Part shown: positions 8,072 to 15,589 of the stretch, one piece after another | Layout: each line of letters opens with the position of its first letter | Numbering within the stretch: the stretch's first letter is position 1 | Assembly: GCA_018668195.1 (NCBI GenBank) | Contig: JABITU010000117.1 | Span: 1 to 30,294, forward strand | Reading direction: 5' to 3' | DNA length: 30,294 bases | Source of the DNA: Tateyamaria sp. | Lineage (GTDB): Bacteria; Pseudomonadota; Alphaproteobacteria; Rhodobacterales; Rhodobacteraceae | Notes under the pieces: model-generated | Database searches by the model: none | Told to the model about the DNA's origin: nothing | What the model saw: the letters and a program-made list of their open reading frames with translations, nothing else | Made by a program: the position numbers and the translations under genes

Positions 8072-10005
8072 GTGCGGCCCTTTGCATAGGCAATAAAGAT
8101 GTCGAAGCTGTCAGGATTGGCCATGGAATCGCGATTGACGACAGTGTCCGGATTGCCCCCCAATAGCAGCTTTTTAACCGGTACTTCCAGCTTCTTACCA
8201 GACAATGTTCGAGGTATTTGCGCGACCTCAATAATCTCATTGGGAACAAAACGGGGTGACACTGCGGTGCTAATCGTGTTCGCAATCTCGTCTTTAAGCG
8301 CTTGGGTCAGCCCATGCGCCGCAACCACAAAAAGTGGCATGAAGCTGTCCCGCCCCAAATATTCCAAATCAACGACCAGACTATCTGTTATCTCTGGCAA
8401 AGCTTCGACCGCTTGGTAAATCTCGGCAGATCCAAGGCGCAGACCTTTGCGGTTGATCGTGGCATCGGAACGTCCATAGATTACGCCGCCGCCATCCTGA
8501 GTAATCTCGATCCAGTCACCGTGACGCCATACCCCTGCATAAGTTTCGAAATATGCCTCAAACAAGCGTTGACCGTCGTCATCCCCCCAAAAATATAGTG
8601 GCATTGATGGCAAAGGTTCTGTGCAAACCAATTCTCCGACCTGATCGAAAACTACGTGACCCGCAGCGTCATAGGCACTCACCGCATTGCCAAGCGCGCG
8701 ACACTGCATTTCGCCTAGTTTGACGGGCATGAGTGGGTTGCCAAGAACGAACGCCCCCGCAAGATCAGTGCCCCCCGAAATCGGGGCCAACCATATGTCC
8801 TGTTTAACATCGGCATAAACCCAGCGATACGCATCCGGAGATAGTGGCGACCCAGTAGAGCCAAGGGCCCGCAGCGCAGTCAAATCCAGCAGGTCTGGCT
8901 TTATTTGAGCTTTGCGACATGTGTCAAAAAATGCTGCCCCCGCCCCAAAGTTCGTGACGCGCTGTTGCGCAACAAATCGCCAGACGGCAAGCATATCTGG
9001 GTGGTTAGGCGCGCCATCAAATAGGGCCACAGACGCGCCACAGGCCAAACCCATCCATTGCGCGTTCCACATGATCCAACCAGACGAAGTCAACCAGCAA
9101 AAGATATCTGCTGCTGTCAGGTCATGATGCAACGATTGCTTGTGTGCTTCCAGCACGATGCCGCCGTGCCCGTGCACAATGGGCTTGGGGTTTCCCGTGG
9201 TACCCGACGAATAGACAATCCAAAGGGGATGATCAAAAGGGACCTCAATCGGCGCAAAGGGCACTTTGTCAACAGTGAGATCTGCCCAGTTCATGTGGCC
9301 ATCTGGCAGTGGCGCGCCCACTGTAACCATCACCACCTGTGACAAAGATGAAAGACCAGAAATGATGTCATTGATTACGTCGCTGCGATCTATGGTCTTG
9401 CCCGCATGCACATAGCTGTCCTGCGCAATGAGCACTTTGGGCGTAATCTGTTTGAAGCGGTCAAGGATTGCGACATGGCCCATATCTGGCGCACATATCG
9501 ACCAGATGGCGCCAAGTGATACCGTGGCAAGAAAGGCAATTAGCGCCGTTTCAGTGTTCGGCAGGATGGCCGTAACCCGGTCCCCTCTCGTCACCCCCAT
9601 TTGTGTCAACGCATGCGCCACACTGGCCACCTGCTCACGCAATTGCGACCACGTCATACGGCTGTCGCCAAAGGTTTCAGAACGCACGATCAGAGCTGTG
9701 TCATCTGGCTTGTCGTTGGCATGACGCAAAATTTGCGTAGCATAATTTAACGCAGCCCCCAGTGCCCATTTGGCGCCTGGTAATTGTCGATCTTCCAGAA
9801 ACACATCTGGTCGCGTGCCGATGATTTGAAAGTAATCCCAGATTGCCGCCCAAAAAGAATTGATGTCTGTGATGCTCCATTCCCACAAAGCATTGTAGTC
9901 TTCAAAGTGATGCCCGCGTGTTTTCTCAAGCCAACGCATGAACGCCGCCATTGTCGATGCTTCGGCGCGCGCAGGTGACGGTTGCCACAAAATGGGTCGG
10001 TTCAT
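8068..10005 (-). CDS. acetoacetyl-CoA synthetase
   Basis: This 645-aa acyl-adenylate enzyme matches acetoacetate--CoA ligase. It has the N-terminal family block MRWLEKTRGHHFEDYNALWEWS, then DVFLEDRQLPGAKW and the AMP-binding loop YSSGTTGNPKP at residues 265-275. WLTSSGWIMWNAQWMGL and YGRSDATINRKGLRLGSAEIY follow, with the C-terminal catalytic lysine region PRTLSGKKLEVPVKK. It converts acetoacetate, ATP and CoA to acetoacetyl-CoA, feeding thiolase. Its ATG overlaps the stop of the upstream serine hydrolase gene, and its own stop overlaps tesB. Acetoacetate is a usual end product of leucine or ketone-body breakdown, so the cluster may generate or import it. Confidence 0.95.
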   Translation of the reverse strand: MNRPILWQPSPARAEASTMAAFMRWLEKTRGHHFEDYNALWEWSITDINSFWAAIWDYFQIIGTRPDVFLEDRQLPGAKWALGAALNYATQILRHANDKPDDTALIVRSETFGDSRMTWSQLREQVASVAHALTQMGVTRGDRVTAILPNTETALIAFLATVSLGAIWSICAPDMGHVAILDRFKQITPKVLIAQDSYVHAGKTIDRSDVINDIISGLSSLSQVVMVTVGAPLPDGHMNWADLTVDKVPFAPIEVPFDHPLWIVYSSGTTGNPKPIVHGHGGIVLEAHKQSLHHDLTAADIFCWLTSSGWIMWNAQWMGLACGASVALFDGAPNHPDMLAVWRFVAQQRVTNFGAGAAFFDTCRKAQIKPDLLDLTALRALGSTGSPLSPDAYRWVYADVKQDIWLAPISGGTDLAGAFVLGNPLMPVKLGEMQCRALGNAVSAYDAAGHVVFDQVGELVCTEPLPSMPLYFWGDDDGQRLFEAYFETYAGVWRHGDWIEITQDGGGVIYGRSDATINRKGLRLGSAEIYQAVEALPEITDSLVVDLEYLGRDSFMPLFVVAAHGLTQALKDEIANTISTAVSPRFVPNEIIEVAQIPRTLSGKKLEVPVKKLLLGGNPDTVVNRDSMANPDSFDIFIAYAKGRT

Positions 10006-11222
10006 ATCAAAGCTCCTTGCACTAAAGCTTTCAATTCGGCGCGAGCGGGATAGCTGGACGACGGGCTGAGCTGGGTAAACATTACAACGCAGAAATCATG
10101 CTCTCGGTTGACCCAAAAGAATGTCGATGCCATGCCACCCCAGCTGAAATCGCCGACAGAGCCGGGCACCCGGCTGCGCGCAGGGTCTAATACCACGGCT
10201 CCGCCAAGACTAAAGCCCACACCATCCATCGGCTGTTCGGCAAAGCTGGCCGGGCCCATGCTGGCGATATCGCCGGGCAAGTGGTTCGCCATCATGAACT
10301 CGGCTGTCGCAGGCGAGATGAGCGGGCCATCAGGCCCTTGTCCACGTTGGCGCAGGCATTCTGCAAACCGCATGTAATCGTCAATCGTGCCTAGCAAGCC
10401 GCCACCACCTGATTGCAGGCTGGGATCCAAGAATGGGGACCCGAGGCTTGTGTCAACCTCGCGCAGTGTTTCTTGACCAAAGACGGCGCGCCCCAGATCC
10501 ATCGGGTCGCCTGATAAGGGCGTGTACAAACTGGCAAAGCGGCCGCGCCGTTCGGTTGGGACATCAAAGGCTGTTTCCTTCATTCCCAACGGTGCAAAAA
10601 CGCGCTGTTGAAAGACATCTCCAAGTGATTGCCCGGTCATGACCTCAATCACCCGGCCGATGATGTCGATGCCGACTGAATATTCCCAACGGGTGCCTGG
10701 CTGAAATGCAAGAGGCAACGCAGCCGTTTCAGAACATTGGACGGCCAGTGTGCCCTGATTTGGCTTGAACATGATGTCCCGCTCGGCCATGGCCTTTGAT
10801 ACAAGTGACTGATTGAACGCATAGCTCAGACCCGATGTATGGGTCAGCAGCTGATGCAACGTGGGCGGTGCGCAAGGCTCAGCCTGATCCAGCCGCGTGG
10901 CACCCGGAACCAATGCGTGACACTGCTCAAACTCCGGCAAAAACCGAGAAACGGGCGCGTCCAAAGTAAAGCGCCCCTCTTCCAGCAATGACATTAGCGT
11001 AAAGGCTGTTATTGGCTTGGTCATGGAATATATGCGCGCAACCGTATCACGGGCAAATGGTGCCCCCCCGTGCAAGTCTCTCAGCCCAGTAGAGTTGAAA
11101 TATACCTCTTTGCCATGTTGTGTGACCAGAACTGACAGGCCCGGGTACTTGCGTTCGGCGACATAGCGTTCAGCCCATGGCAGGATGCGCGCCAAACGAT
11201 CAGGATCAAGCACATATGTCAT
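10002..11222 (-). CDS. beta-lactamase-fold serine hydrolase (class C/EstB type)
   Basis: This 406-aa protein belongs to the beta-lactamase-related serine hydrolases, which include esterases and peptidases. The active-site S-x-x-K is S66-M-T-K69 in IYSMTKPITAF. The second motif is probably a tyrosine in WEYSVGIDIIGRV, and the C-terminal part has the HxG-equivalent region near SWGGMASTFFWV. No signal peptide is seen, so it is probably cytoplasmic and more likely an esterase than an antibiotic-resistance enzyme. Both ends overlap neighbours by ATGA, tying it to the enoyl-CoA hydratase and acetoacetyl-CoA synthetase. It may cleave an ester or lactone intermediate; that is inference from context. 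Confidence 0.88.
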   Translation of the reverse strand: MTYVLDPDRLARILPWAERYVAERKYPGLSVLVTQHGKEVYFNSTGLRDLHGGAPFARDTVARIYSMTKPITAFTLMSLLEEGRFTLDAPVSRFLPEFEQCHALVPGATRLDQAEPCAPPTLHQLLTHTSGLSYAFNQSLVSKAMAERDIMFKPNQGTLAVQCSETAALPLAFQPGTRWEYSVGIDIIGRVIEVMTGQSLGDVFQQRVFAPLGMKETAFDVPTERRGRFASLYTPLSGDPMDLGRAVFGQETLREVDTSLGSPFLDPSLQSGGGGLLGTIDDYMRFAECLRQRGQGPDGPLISPATAEFMMANHLPGDIASMGPASFAEQPMDGVGFSLGGAVVLDPARSRVPGSVGDFSWGGMASTFFWVNREHDFCVVMFTQLSPSSSYPARAELKALVQGALI

Positions 11223-11968
11223 GACTTGCCTTTGATCATGGCACGCATTGCTGTACGCGTTTCAGGTAAAAACCATTCTTTTCTAGTAACTTGCATCTGC
11301 GTATGAATGTTTTGAATCGTTTCGTTCCTGATCTGCCGTTTAACGGATGCATATGCCCCGGGCGGGATGGCAGCGAACGTGGCCGCATCTTGCAAAGCTG
11401 CACTGATCAACCCTTCTTGTGGCACGATGCGATCTACAATACCCGCATCTTGTGCCGCCTCTACGCCGATTGGTTGTCCACTTAACATCAGTCGTCGTAG
11501 ATCATTTGGAGATAGCGTGGCGCGCGCAATCTCCATGGGCCCAACTGGAAAGTCGACCCCGACGCGTACCTCAGCTAGGCCAAAACTGGCGCGCGGGCTG
11601 GCCACGCGGTGATCTGCCGCCAGAACGAAAAACAACCCCCCGGCCAATGCCGCACCATTGACAGCAGTGATCACTGGTTTTGGGCAAGCAAAAAGCTGCA
11701 AAAATGCATGGTTTAAACCGTCAACAATCTGCCTTTGCTCATCTTGGTTAAATTCTGATGCAGCTTTGAGGTCTAGACCCGCGGAGAAAACCTTGCAGCC
11801 CGAAGAAATCACAATCGCCCGAATGGTTTTATCGGCTTCGGCTGCGCAGATCAGATCGGCAAAACCCATCAACCCATCCGCACGCAGGGCGTTTACCGGT
11901 GATGCGTTCAATACCATATGGCGGATGCCACCATGATCCGTTTCAGTGATCCAACTGCTGTCGCTCAT
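11219..11968 (-). CDS. enoyl-CoA hydratase/isomerase family protein
   Basis: This is a 249-aa crotonase-fold protein. The oxyanion-hole segments are FSAGLDLK (61-68) and NGAALAGG (104-111). A glutamate is present at the first catalytic position (SFGLAEVRVG, about 133), while the second position reads V-D-F-P, so hydratase versus isomerase or hydrolase activity is uncertain. ATG 11968 follows a purine-rich GGGGGGA site; the longer frame upstream to 12085 has no family match and overlaps the divergent promoter. It is the first gene of a minus operon with the serine hydrolase, acetoacetyl-CoA synthetase and TesB. Confidence 0.9.
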   Translation of the reverse strand: MSDSSWITETDHGGIRHMVLNASPVNALRADGLMGFADLICAAEADKTIRAIVISSGCKVFSAGLDLKAASEFNQDEQRQIVDGLNHAFLQLFACPKPVITAVNGAALAGGLFFVLAADHRVASPRASFGLAEVRVGVDFPVGPMEIARATLSPNDLRRLMLSGQPIGVEAAQDAGIVDRIVPQEGLISAALQDAATFAAIPPGAYASVKRQIRNETIQNIHTQMQVTRKEWFLPETRTAMRAMIKGKS

Positions 11969-11981
11969 TGCGTCCCCCCAA

Positions 11982-12002
11982 GTGCAAAATGTCTTTTTGC
12001 AC
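11982..12002. promoter_or_regulatory. 8-5-8 perfect dyad, likely operator of the divergent promoter
   Basis: GTGCAAAA and TTTTGCAC flank TGTCT. The dyad overlaps the last two bases of the proposed minus-strand -10 box and would cover the transcription start, the usual place for repressor binding. It could alternatively form an mRNA hairpin in the enoyl-CoA hydratase leader. The regulator is not encoded in this window as far as I can see. Confidence 0.5.
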
Positions 12003-12028
12003 GATAGCCTGCTTGTCGCACTTGCCAA
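12001..12028 (-). promoter_or_regulatory. sigma-70-like promoter for the enoyl-CoA hydratase operon
   Basis: On the minus strand TTGGCA (12028-12023) and TATCGT (12006-12001) are separated by 16 bases. The start of transcription would fall inside the GTGCAAAA dyad, and the hydratase ATG lies at 11968. Assigned by eye. Confidence 0.45.
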
Positions 12029-12051
12029 GACAAAACAGTGCTGCGTACGAT
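12022..12051 (+). promoter_or_regulatory. sigma-70-like promoter for the GST operon
   Basis: TTGCCA (12022-12027) and TACGAT (12046-12051) are 18 bases apart, and ATG 12078 lies 27 bases after the -10 box. The -35 overlaps that of the opposite promoter, so polymerase binding at the two promoters may be mutually exclusive. Confidence 0.4.
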
Positions 12052-12077
12052 TGACAAAAAACCGAGGAGAACCGCGA

Positions 12078-12686
12078 ATGCTCAAGCTCTATTTTGCACC
12101 CAAAAGCCGGGCGCTGCGCGCGGCGTGGCTTCTTGAGGAAATGGGGTTGGAATACGAACTTCAGAATTTTGCCTTGGGCGATCCTGCGATGCGCGCGGCT
12201 GAGTATCGGGCAATACACCCCATGGGCCGGGTCCCAGCACTTGAGGATGGCGACGTAACCATATTGGAAAGCGGTGCAATTCTGGAATATCTGTTGACGC
12301 GTCACGGCGACGGGCGCTTTCGGCCTGCCATCAACAGCAAGGATTATCCGGTCTATTTGCAATGGTTACACTATGCCGAAGGGATGATCATGCCACCCGT
12401 CAACTCCTACATGGTCGAGACGTTCTTTTTGCCACCCGAACGGCAATCCGAAGTTCATGCCAAACGTGCCAAAAAGCTTTTAGGTCAGATGCTGGTGGCG
12501 GTAGACACCGCTCTTGAGGGGAAGCGTTATCTAGCAGCCGAATTCAGTGCAGCCGACATTATGACCGGATCCGCGGCAATGTCTGCCAAAACAATCGGCG
12601 TGGATATGGCAGCGCTGCGCAACCTTTCGGCTTATATAGACCGACTTGCCACGCGTCCGGCCTATGAACGGGCGACCGCACTATGA
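12078..12686 (+). CDS. glutathione S-transferase family protein
   Basis: This is a two-domain GST of 202 aa. The N-terminal thioredoxin-fold half has LYFAPKSRALRAAWLLEEMG, the cis-proline motif GRVPAL (about 51-56) and the glutathione-binding E-S pair in ILESGAILEYL (about 64-65). The helical C-terminal half carries SAADIMTG, which matches the N-capping region. ATG 12078 is preceded by GAGGAGA with good spacing; the frame is open upstream to 11946 but without family sequence. The stop overlaps the next ATG (ATGA). With the kappa-like isomerase two genes downstream, this suggests a glutathione-linked step on an electrophilic or cyclic intermediate. Confidence 0.9.
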   Translation: MLKLYFAPKSRALRAAWLLEEMGLEYELQNFALGDPAMRAAEYRAIHPMGRVPALEDGDVTILESGAILEYLLTRHGDGRFRPAINSKDYPVYLQWLHYAEGMIMPPVNSYMVETFFLPPERQSEVHAKRAKKLLGQMLVAVDTALEGKRYLAAEFSAADIMTGSAAMSAKTIGVDMAALRNLSAYIDRLATRPAYERATAL

Positions 12687-13408
12687 GCCATATTCTGATT
12701 GTTGGATCCGGTGACTATGTTGGTGCTGCCATTGCCCGGCGCTTTGCGAAAGGGGGTTGGACAGTGTCCATGGGGCGGCGACGTGGTGACGCACTGGCCC
12801 CTCTTGTCAAAGAGATAACCCAGTCCGGCGGCAAAGCTTATGCCTATAAACTGGACGCCCGCGACGAAGACAGTGTTAGCGCGATTTTCGCCGCGTCCGA
12901 AGCGATTGCACCCTTGGATGTTGTGGTTTTTAACGTCGGTGGCAACGTGCGCTTTGGGATCCAGGACACGACGGCACGCGTGTTTCGTAAGGTATGGGAG
13001 ATGGCGTGCTTTGGTGGCTTCCTCACTGGGCGCGCAGCAGCGCAGGTGATGATACCACGAGGACAAGGCTGCATATTTTTCACTGGAGCCACCGCATCGA
13101 TGCGTGGAGGCGCGGGTTTTTCGGCCTTTTCTGCCGCAAAGGGCGGTTTGCGCAACCTCGCGCAATCCATGGCCCGAGAGTTGGGCCCACAGGGTGTTCA
13201 CGTGGCGCATCTGGTTATTGATGCGGCGGTTGACACAGAATGGGTGCGGCAGATCATGCAGGATCACGGAGAAGATCCGGACAAACTGGCACCTGACACT
13301 TTGATGAATCCCACATCTGTGGCTGAAGCCTATTGGACCCTCGCCCATCAGCCGCGTGATGCTTGGAGTTTTGAAATGGACATCCGCCCATACAAGGAGA
13401 CATGGTAA
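12683..13408 (+). CDS. atypical SDR lacking the catalytic tyrosine
   Basis: This 241-aa protein has an SDR Rossmann start (VGSGDYVGAAIARRFAK), but the usual catalytic Y-x-x-x-K reads F149-S-A-A-K153 in FSAFSAAKGG. The position of the catalytic serine (13 residues earlier) appears to be alanine, and N-N-A-G is replaced by F-N-V-G-G. I recall a family of SDR-like proteins with the same A-F-x-A-A-K pattern, so this looks like a family trait rather than a recent mutation. It may bind a nucleotide or act on a substrate by a different mechanism. It sits in one operon between the GST and the isomerase, with a four-base overlap to the former. Confidence 0.85.
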   Translation: MSHILIVGSGDYVGAAIARRFAKGGWTVSMGRRRGDALAPLVKEITQSGGKAYAYKLDARDEDSVSAIFAASEAIAPLDVVVFNVGGNVRFGIQDTTARVFRKVWEMACFGGFLTGRAAAQVMIPRGQGCIFFTGATASMRGGAGFSAFSAAKGGLRNLAQSMARELGPQGVHVAHLVIDAAVDTEWVRQIMQDHGEDPDKLAPDTLMNPTSVAEAYWTLAHQPRDAWSFEMDIRPYKETW

Positions 13409-14001
13409 TGAGTAAAATCGAATTTTTATATGATTTCGGCAGCCCCAATGCCTATCTTGTACATAAAGTTCTGCCAAAGATTGCAGCGCAGCACGATGTG
13501 GAAATCGATTGGCAGCCAGTCTTATTGGGCGGCATCTTTAAGGCGACAAATAATCAGGCACCCATGACCGCTTTCGCCGATGTGTTAGGTAAAAATGAAT
13601 ATATGCAAGTCGAATTTCGACGTTTTATCGAGCGCTATGGCGTGCCATTTTCGTGGAATTCGCATTTCCCCGTAAACACGCTGGCCATCATGCGGGGGGC
13701 TGCCTTTGCCATAGGTAAGTCATGGCAGGCACACTATGTTGGTACTGTTTTTGATGCGATGTGGCTGAAGGGCCAAGACATGTCAGATGTCGCCATCATA
13801 AGTGGTGTTTTGCAGGCTGCAGGCCTTCCTTACTCCGACATCATCTCAGCGGTGCAAAGTCCTGAGGTAAAAGGAAAATTAGTCGATACAACGTCATCCG
13901 CGGTCGGACGGGGCGTCTTTGGTGCACCGACCATGTTTTTCAAAGACGAAATGTTTTTTGGCAAGGATTCCATTGGTGATCTCAATTGGCGGTTGGGGTG
14001 A
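13408..14001 (+). CDS. 2-hydroxychromene-2-carboxylate isomerase family (DsbA-like, kappa-GST)
   Basis: This 197-aa DsbA-fold protein resembles 2-hydroxychromene-2-carboxylate isomerases and kappa-class GSTs, which use glutathione. The N-terminal active-site loop is FLYDFGSPNAYL, with serine at residue 12 in the place of the catalytic serine. The C-terminal GVFGAPTMFFKDEMFFGKD is the family signature. AAGGAG at 13394-13399 is eight bases from ATG 13408, whose A overlaps the previous TAA; ATG 13402 is too close to that site. Naphthalene-pathway members isomerise chromene carboxylates, but many homologues act elsewhere, so the substrate is open. It is the last gene of the GST operon. Confidence 0.88.
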   Translation: MSKIEFLYDFGSPNAYLVHKVLPKIAAQHDVEIDWQPVLLGGIFKATNNQAPMTAFADVLGKNEYMQVEFRRFIERYGVPFSWNSHFPVNTLAIMRGAAFAIGKSWQAHYVGTVFDAMWLKGQDMSDVAIISGVLQAAGLPYSDIISAVQSPEVKGKLVDTTSSAVGRGVFGAPTMFFKDEMFFGKDSIGDLNWRLG

Positions 14002-14053
14002 ACTTCGACGTTTTTTTTAAAACAGCTGAAAACCATTTCGATTTCCTAGAACT

Positions 14054-14070
14054 GTCACGTTTAACGTGAC
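14054..14070. terminator. hairpin between convergent genes, possible terminator without U-tract
   Basis: GTCACGTT and AACGTGAC surround a single T, allowing a six-pair stem with a five-base loop. It lies in the 131-bp gap between the isomerase gene and livF, which converge. No T-run follows on either strand, so it may be a factor-dependent end or a protein site. Confidence 0.3.
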
Positions 14071-14132
14071 CCGATCAACACGCCCGATTACCATGCCCAA
14101 AATTGGCGCAAAAACCGGTTCCTTAATGTCCC

Positions 14133-14837
14133 TCAGACTTCTAGCCATTCCTTGCGTACATCCTCGCGTTCTTTCAGCTCGGCGGGGGTGCCTTCGAACA
14201 CGACTTTGCCATGACCCATGACGTAAACCCGGTGGGCGATATCAAGCGCAATCGATAATTTCTGTTCGACCAACAGCGTCGCAATTCCGCGCCGCGCGAT
14301 CTCTTGCAAAAGTTCAGCGACGCGTTGAACCATTTGCGGACTCAGGCCCTCAGTAGGTTCATCAATCATTATAAGGTCTGGATCGCCCATAAGTGTTCGG
14401 CACATTGTAAGCATCTGCTGTTCGCCCCCGGACAGAACGGATGCTTCTACATCAGCACGGCGCTCAAGGTTCTCAAAAAGAGAGAACATATCTTGCATAG
14501 ACCAGCGTCCTGCACCGTCCTTTTGCCCAGGTTTTAGGCCAAGGATCAGGTTTTGCCGCGTGGTGAGGCCGGGAAAGATATCACGGTTCTCAGGCACGTA
14601 ACCAATCCCTAGATTGGCAACTTCGAACGCTTTTCGTCCAGCGATTTCGCGTCCCTTAAAACTCACAGAACCGTGCGGTTCTACCTCGCCCATCACCGCC
14701 TTGCAGGTGGTTGAACGCCCCACTCCGTTTCTGCCTAACAGGGCCACGATCTCGCCCTCGCCGATGCGCATATCCACACCTTGCAGGATATGAGATTTGC
14801 CATAATAGGCATGCATGTCTGTGACTTCCAGCATCAA
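14133..14837 (-). CDS. livF: branched-chain amino acid-type ABC transporter ATPase LivF
   Basis: This 234-aa ATPase energises the LivHM permease. The Walker A motif is GRNGVGRST at about residues 35-43, with arginine (codon CGT, residue 41) where lysine is expected. The signature LSGGEQQ and Walker B LIMIDEPTEGLSP are intact, and the H-loop region reads TLLVEQ. The arginine may weaken ATP hydrolysis at this site or be tolerated, since LivG has a normal lysine. Its start overlaps the livG stop (ATGA). It is the last gene of the transporter operon. Confidence 0.92.
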   Translation of the reverse strand: MMLEVTDMHAYYGKSHILQGVDMRIGEGEIVALLGRNGVGRSTTCKAVMGEVEPHGSVSFKGREIAGRKAFEVANLGIGYVPENRDIFPGLTTRQNLILGLKPGQKDGAGRWSMQDMFSLFENLERRADVEASVLSGGEQQMLTMCRTLMGDPDLIMIDEPTEGLSPQMVQRVAELLQEIARRGIATLLVEQKLSIALDIAHRVYVMGHGKVVFEGTPAELKEREDVRKEWLEV

Positions 14838-15589
14838 TGATCCTCCAGTGCGGCACCTAGGTAAGCCTCTTGAACGCGGGCATTGGCACGCACCTCTTCG
14901 GGTGCACCGGTTGCTATTATTTCACCATATACAAGAACAGAAATCTGGTCTGCCAGGCCAAATACGACCCCCATATCGTGCTCAACCATTATCAGTGTCT
15001 TACCTTCGGTAACGATGCGGATTAATTCGACGATGTAATCAGTTTCAGAATGGCTCATCCCAGCGGTGGGTTCATCCAGCATGATCACATCCGCACCACC
15101 CGCAATGGTGATCCCAATCTCTAACGCACGCTGTTCTGCATAGCTGAGAACACCGGCAGGAAGGTCGCGCCGCGCCGTTAGGTTGATCTGTTCAAGGATT
15201 TCATCCGCCCCCTCGGTAAGCGCCCGGCTGCGACCGACCATGGACCAGAAGTTATAGCGGTATCCCATCGACCACAGCAGAGAGCAACGCACATTCTCGA
15301 ACACAGTCATCTTGGGAAAGATGTTTGTGATCTGAAACGAACGGGACAAGCCCATGCGATTGATTTCAAATGGGGCCTTTCCCGCCAGATCTAAGCCGTG
15401 CAACCGGATCGCGCCTTCGGTTTGAGGGAAACGGCCTGTGATCAGGTTGAACAACGTCGACTTTCCTGCGCCATTAGGACCGATAATCGCATGTCGTTCA
15501 CCACTGGCGATGGCTAGGTCAACACCCCGAATGATTTCGGTTTTGCCAAAGGACTTTTTGAGCCCGTCTAGTTCCAATGCCGCTGTCAT
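14834..15589 (-). CDS. livG: branched-chain amino acid-type ABC transporter ATPase LivG
   Basis: This 251-aa ATPase partners LivF. Walker A is GPNGAGKST (lysine 43). The ABC signature reads LSYAEQ in place of the more common LSYGEQ, Walker B is VIMLDEPTAGMS, and the switch histidine is in IMVEHDMGVVF. The C-terminal GEIIATGAPEEVRAN and AYLG end are typical of LivG. Both ends join neighbours by ATGA overlaps (livM upstream, livF downstream), giving co-translation of subunits that form one complex. Confidence 0.94.
   Translation of the reverse strand: MTAALELDGLKKSFGKTEIIRGVDLAIASGERHAIIGPNGAGKSTLFNLITGRFPQTEGAIRLHGLDLAGKAPFEINRMGLSRSFQITNIFPKMTVFENVRCSLLWSMGYRYNFWSMVGRSRALTEGADEILEQINLTARRDLPAGVLSYAEQRALEIGITIAGGADVIMLDEPTAGMSHSETDYIVELIRIVTEGKTLIMVEHDMGVVFGLADQISVLVYGEIIATGAPEEVRANARVQEAYLGAALEDH

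Noticed and set aside
12662..13477. Long reverse-strand frame (271 codons) antisense to the GST-operon SDR
   Set aside because: The forward frame has clear SDR structure, overlaps its neighbours by ATGA and has family-like sequence; the reverse protein shows no recognisable motif.
14011..14018. Run of eight T after the isomerase gene as a terminator
   Set aside because: No stable GC-rich stem immediately precedes it; the nearby 8-1-8 dyad lies downstream of the run, not before it.
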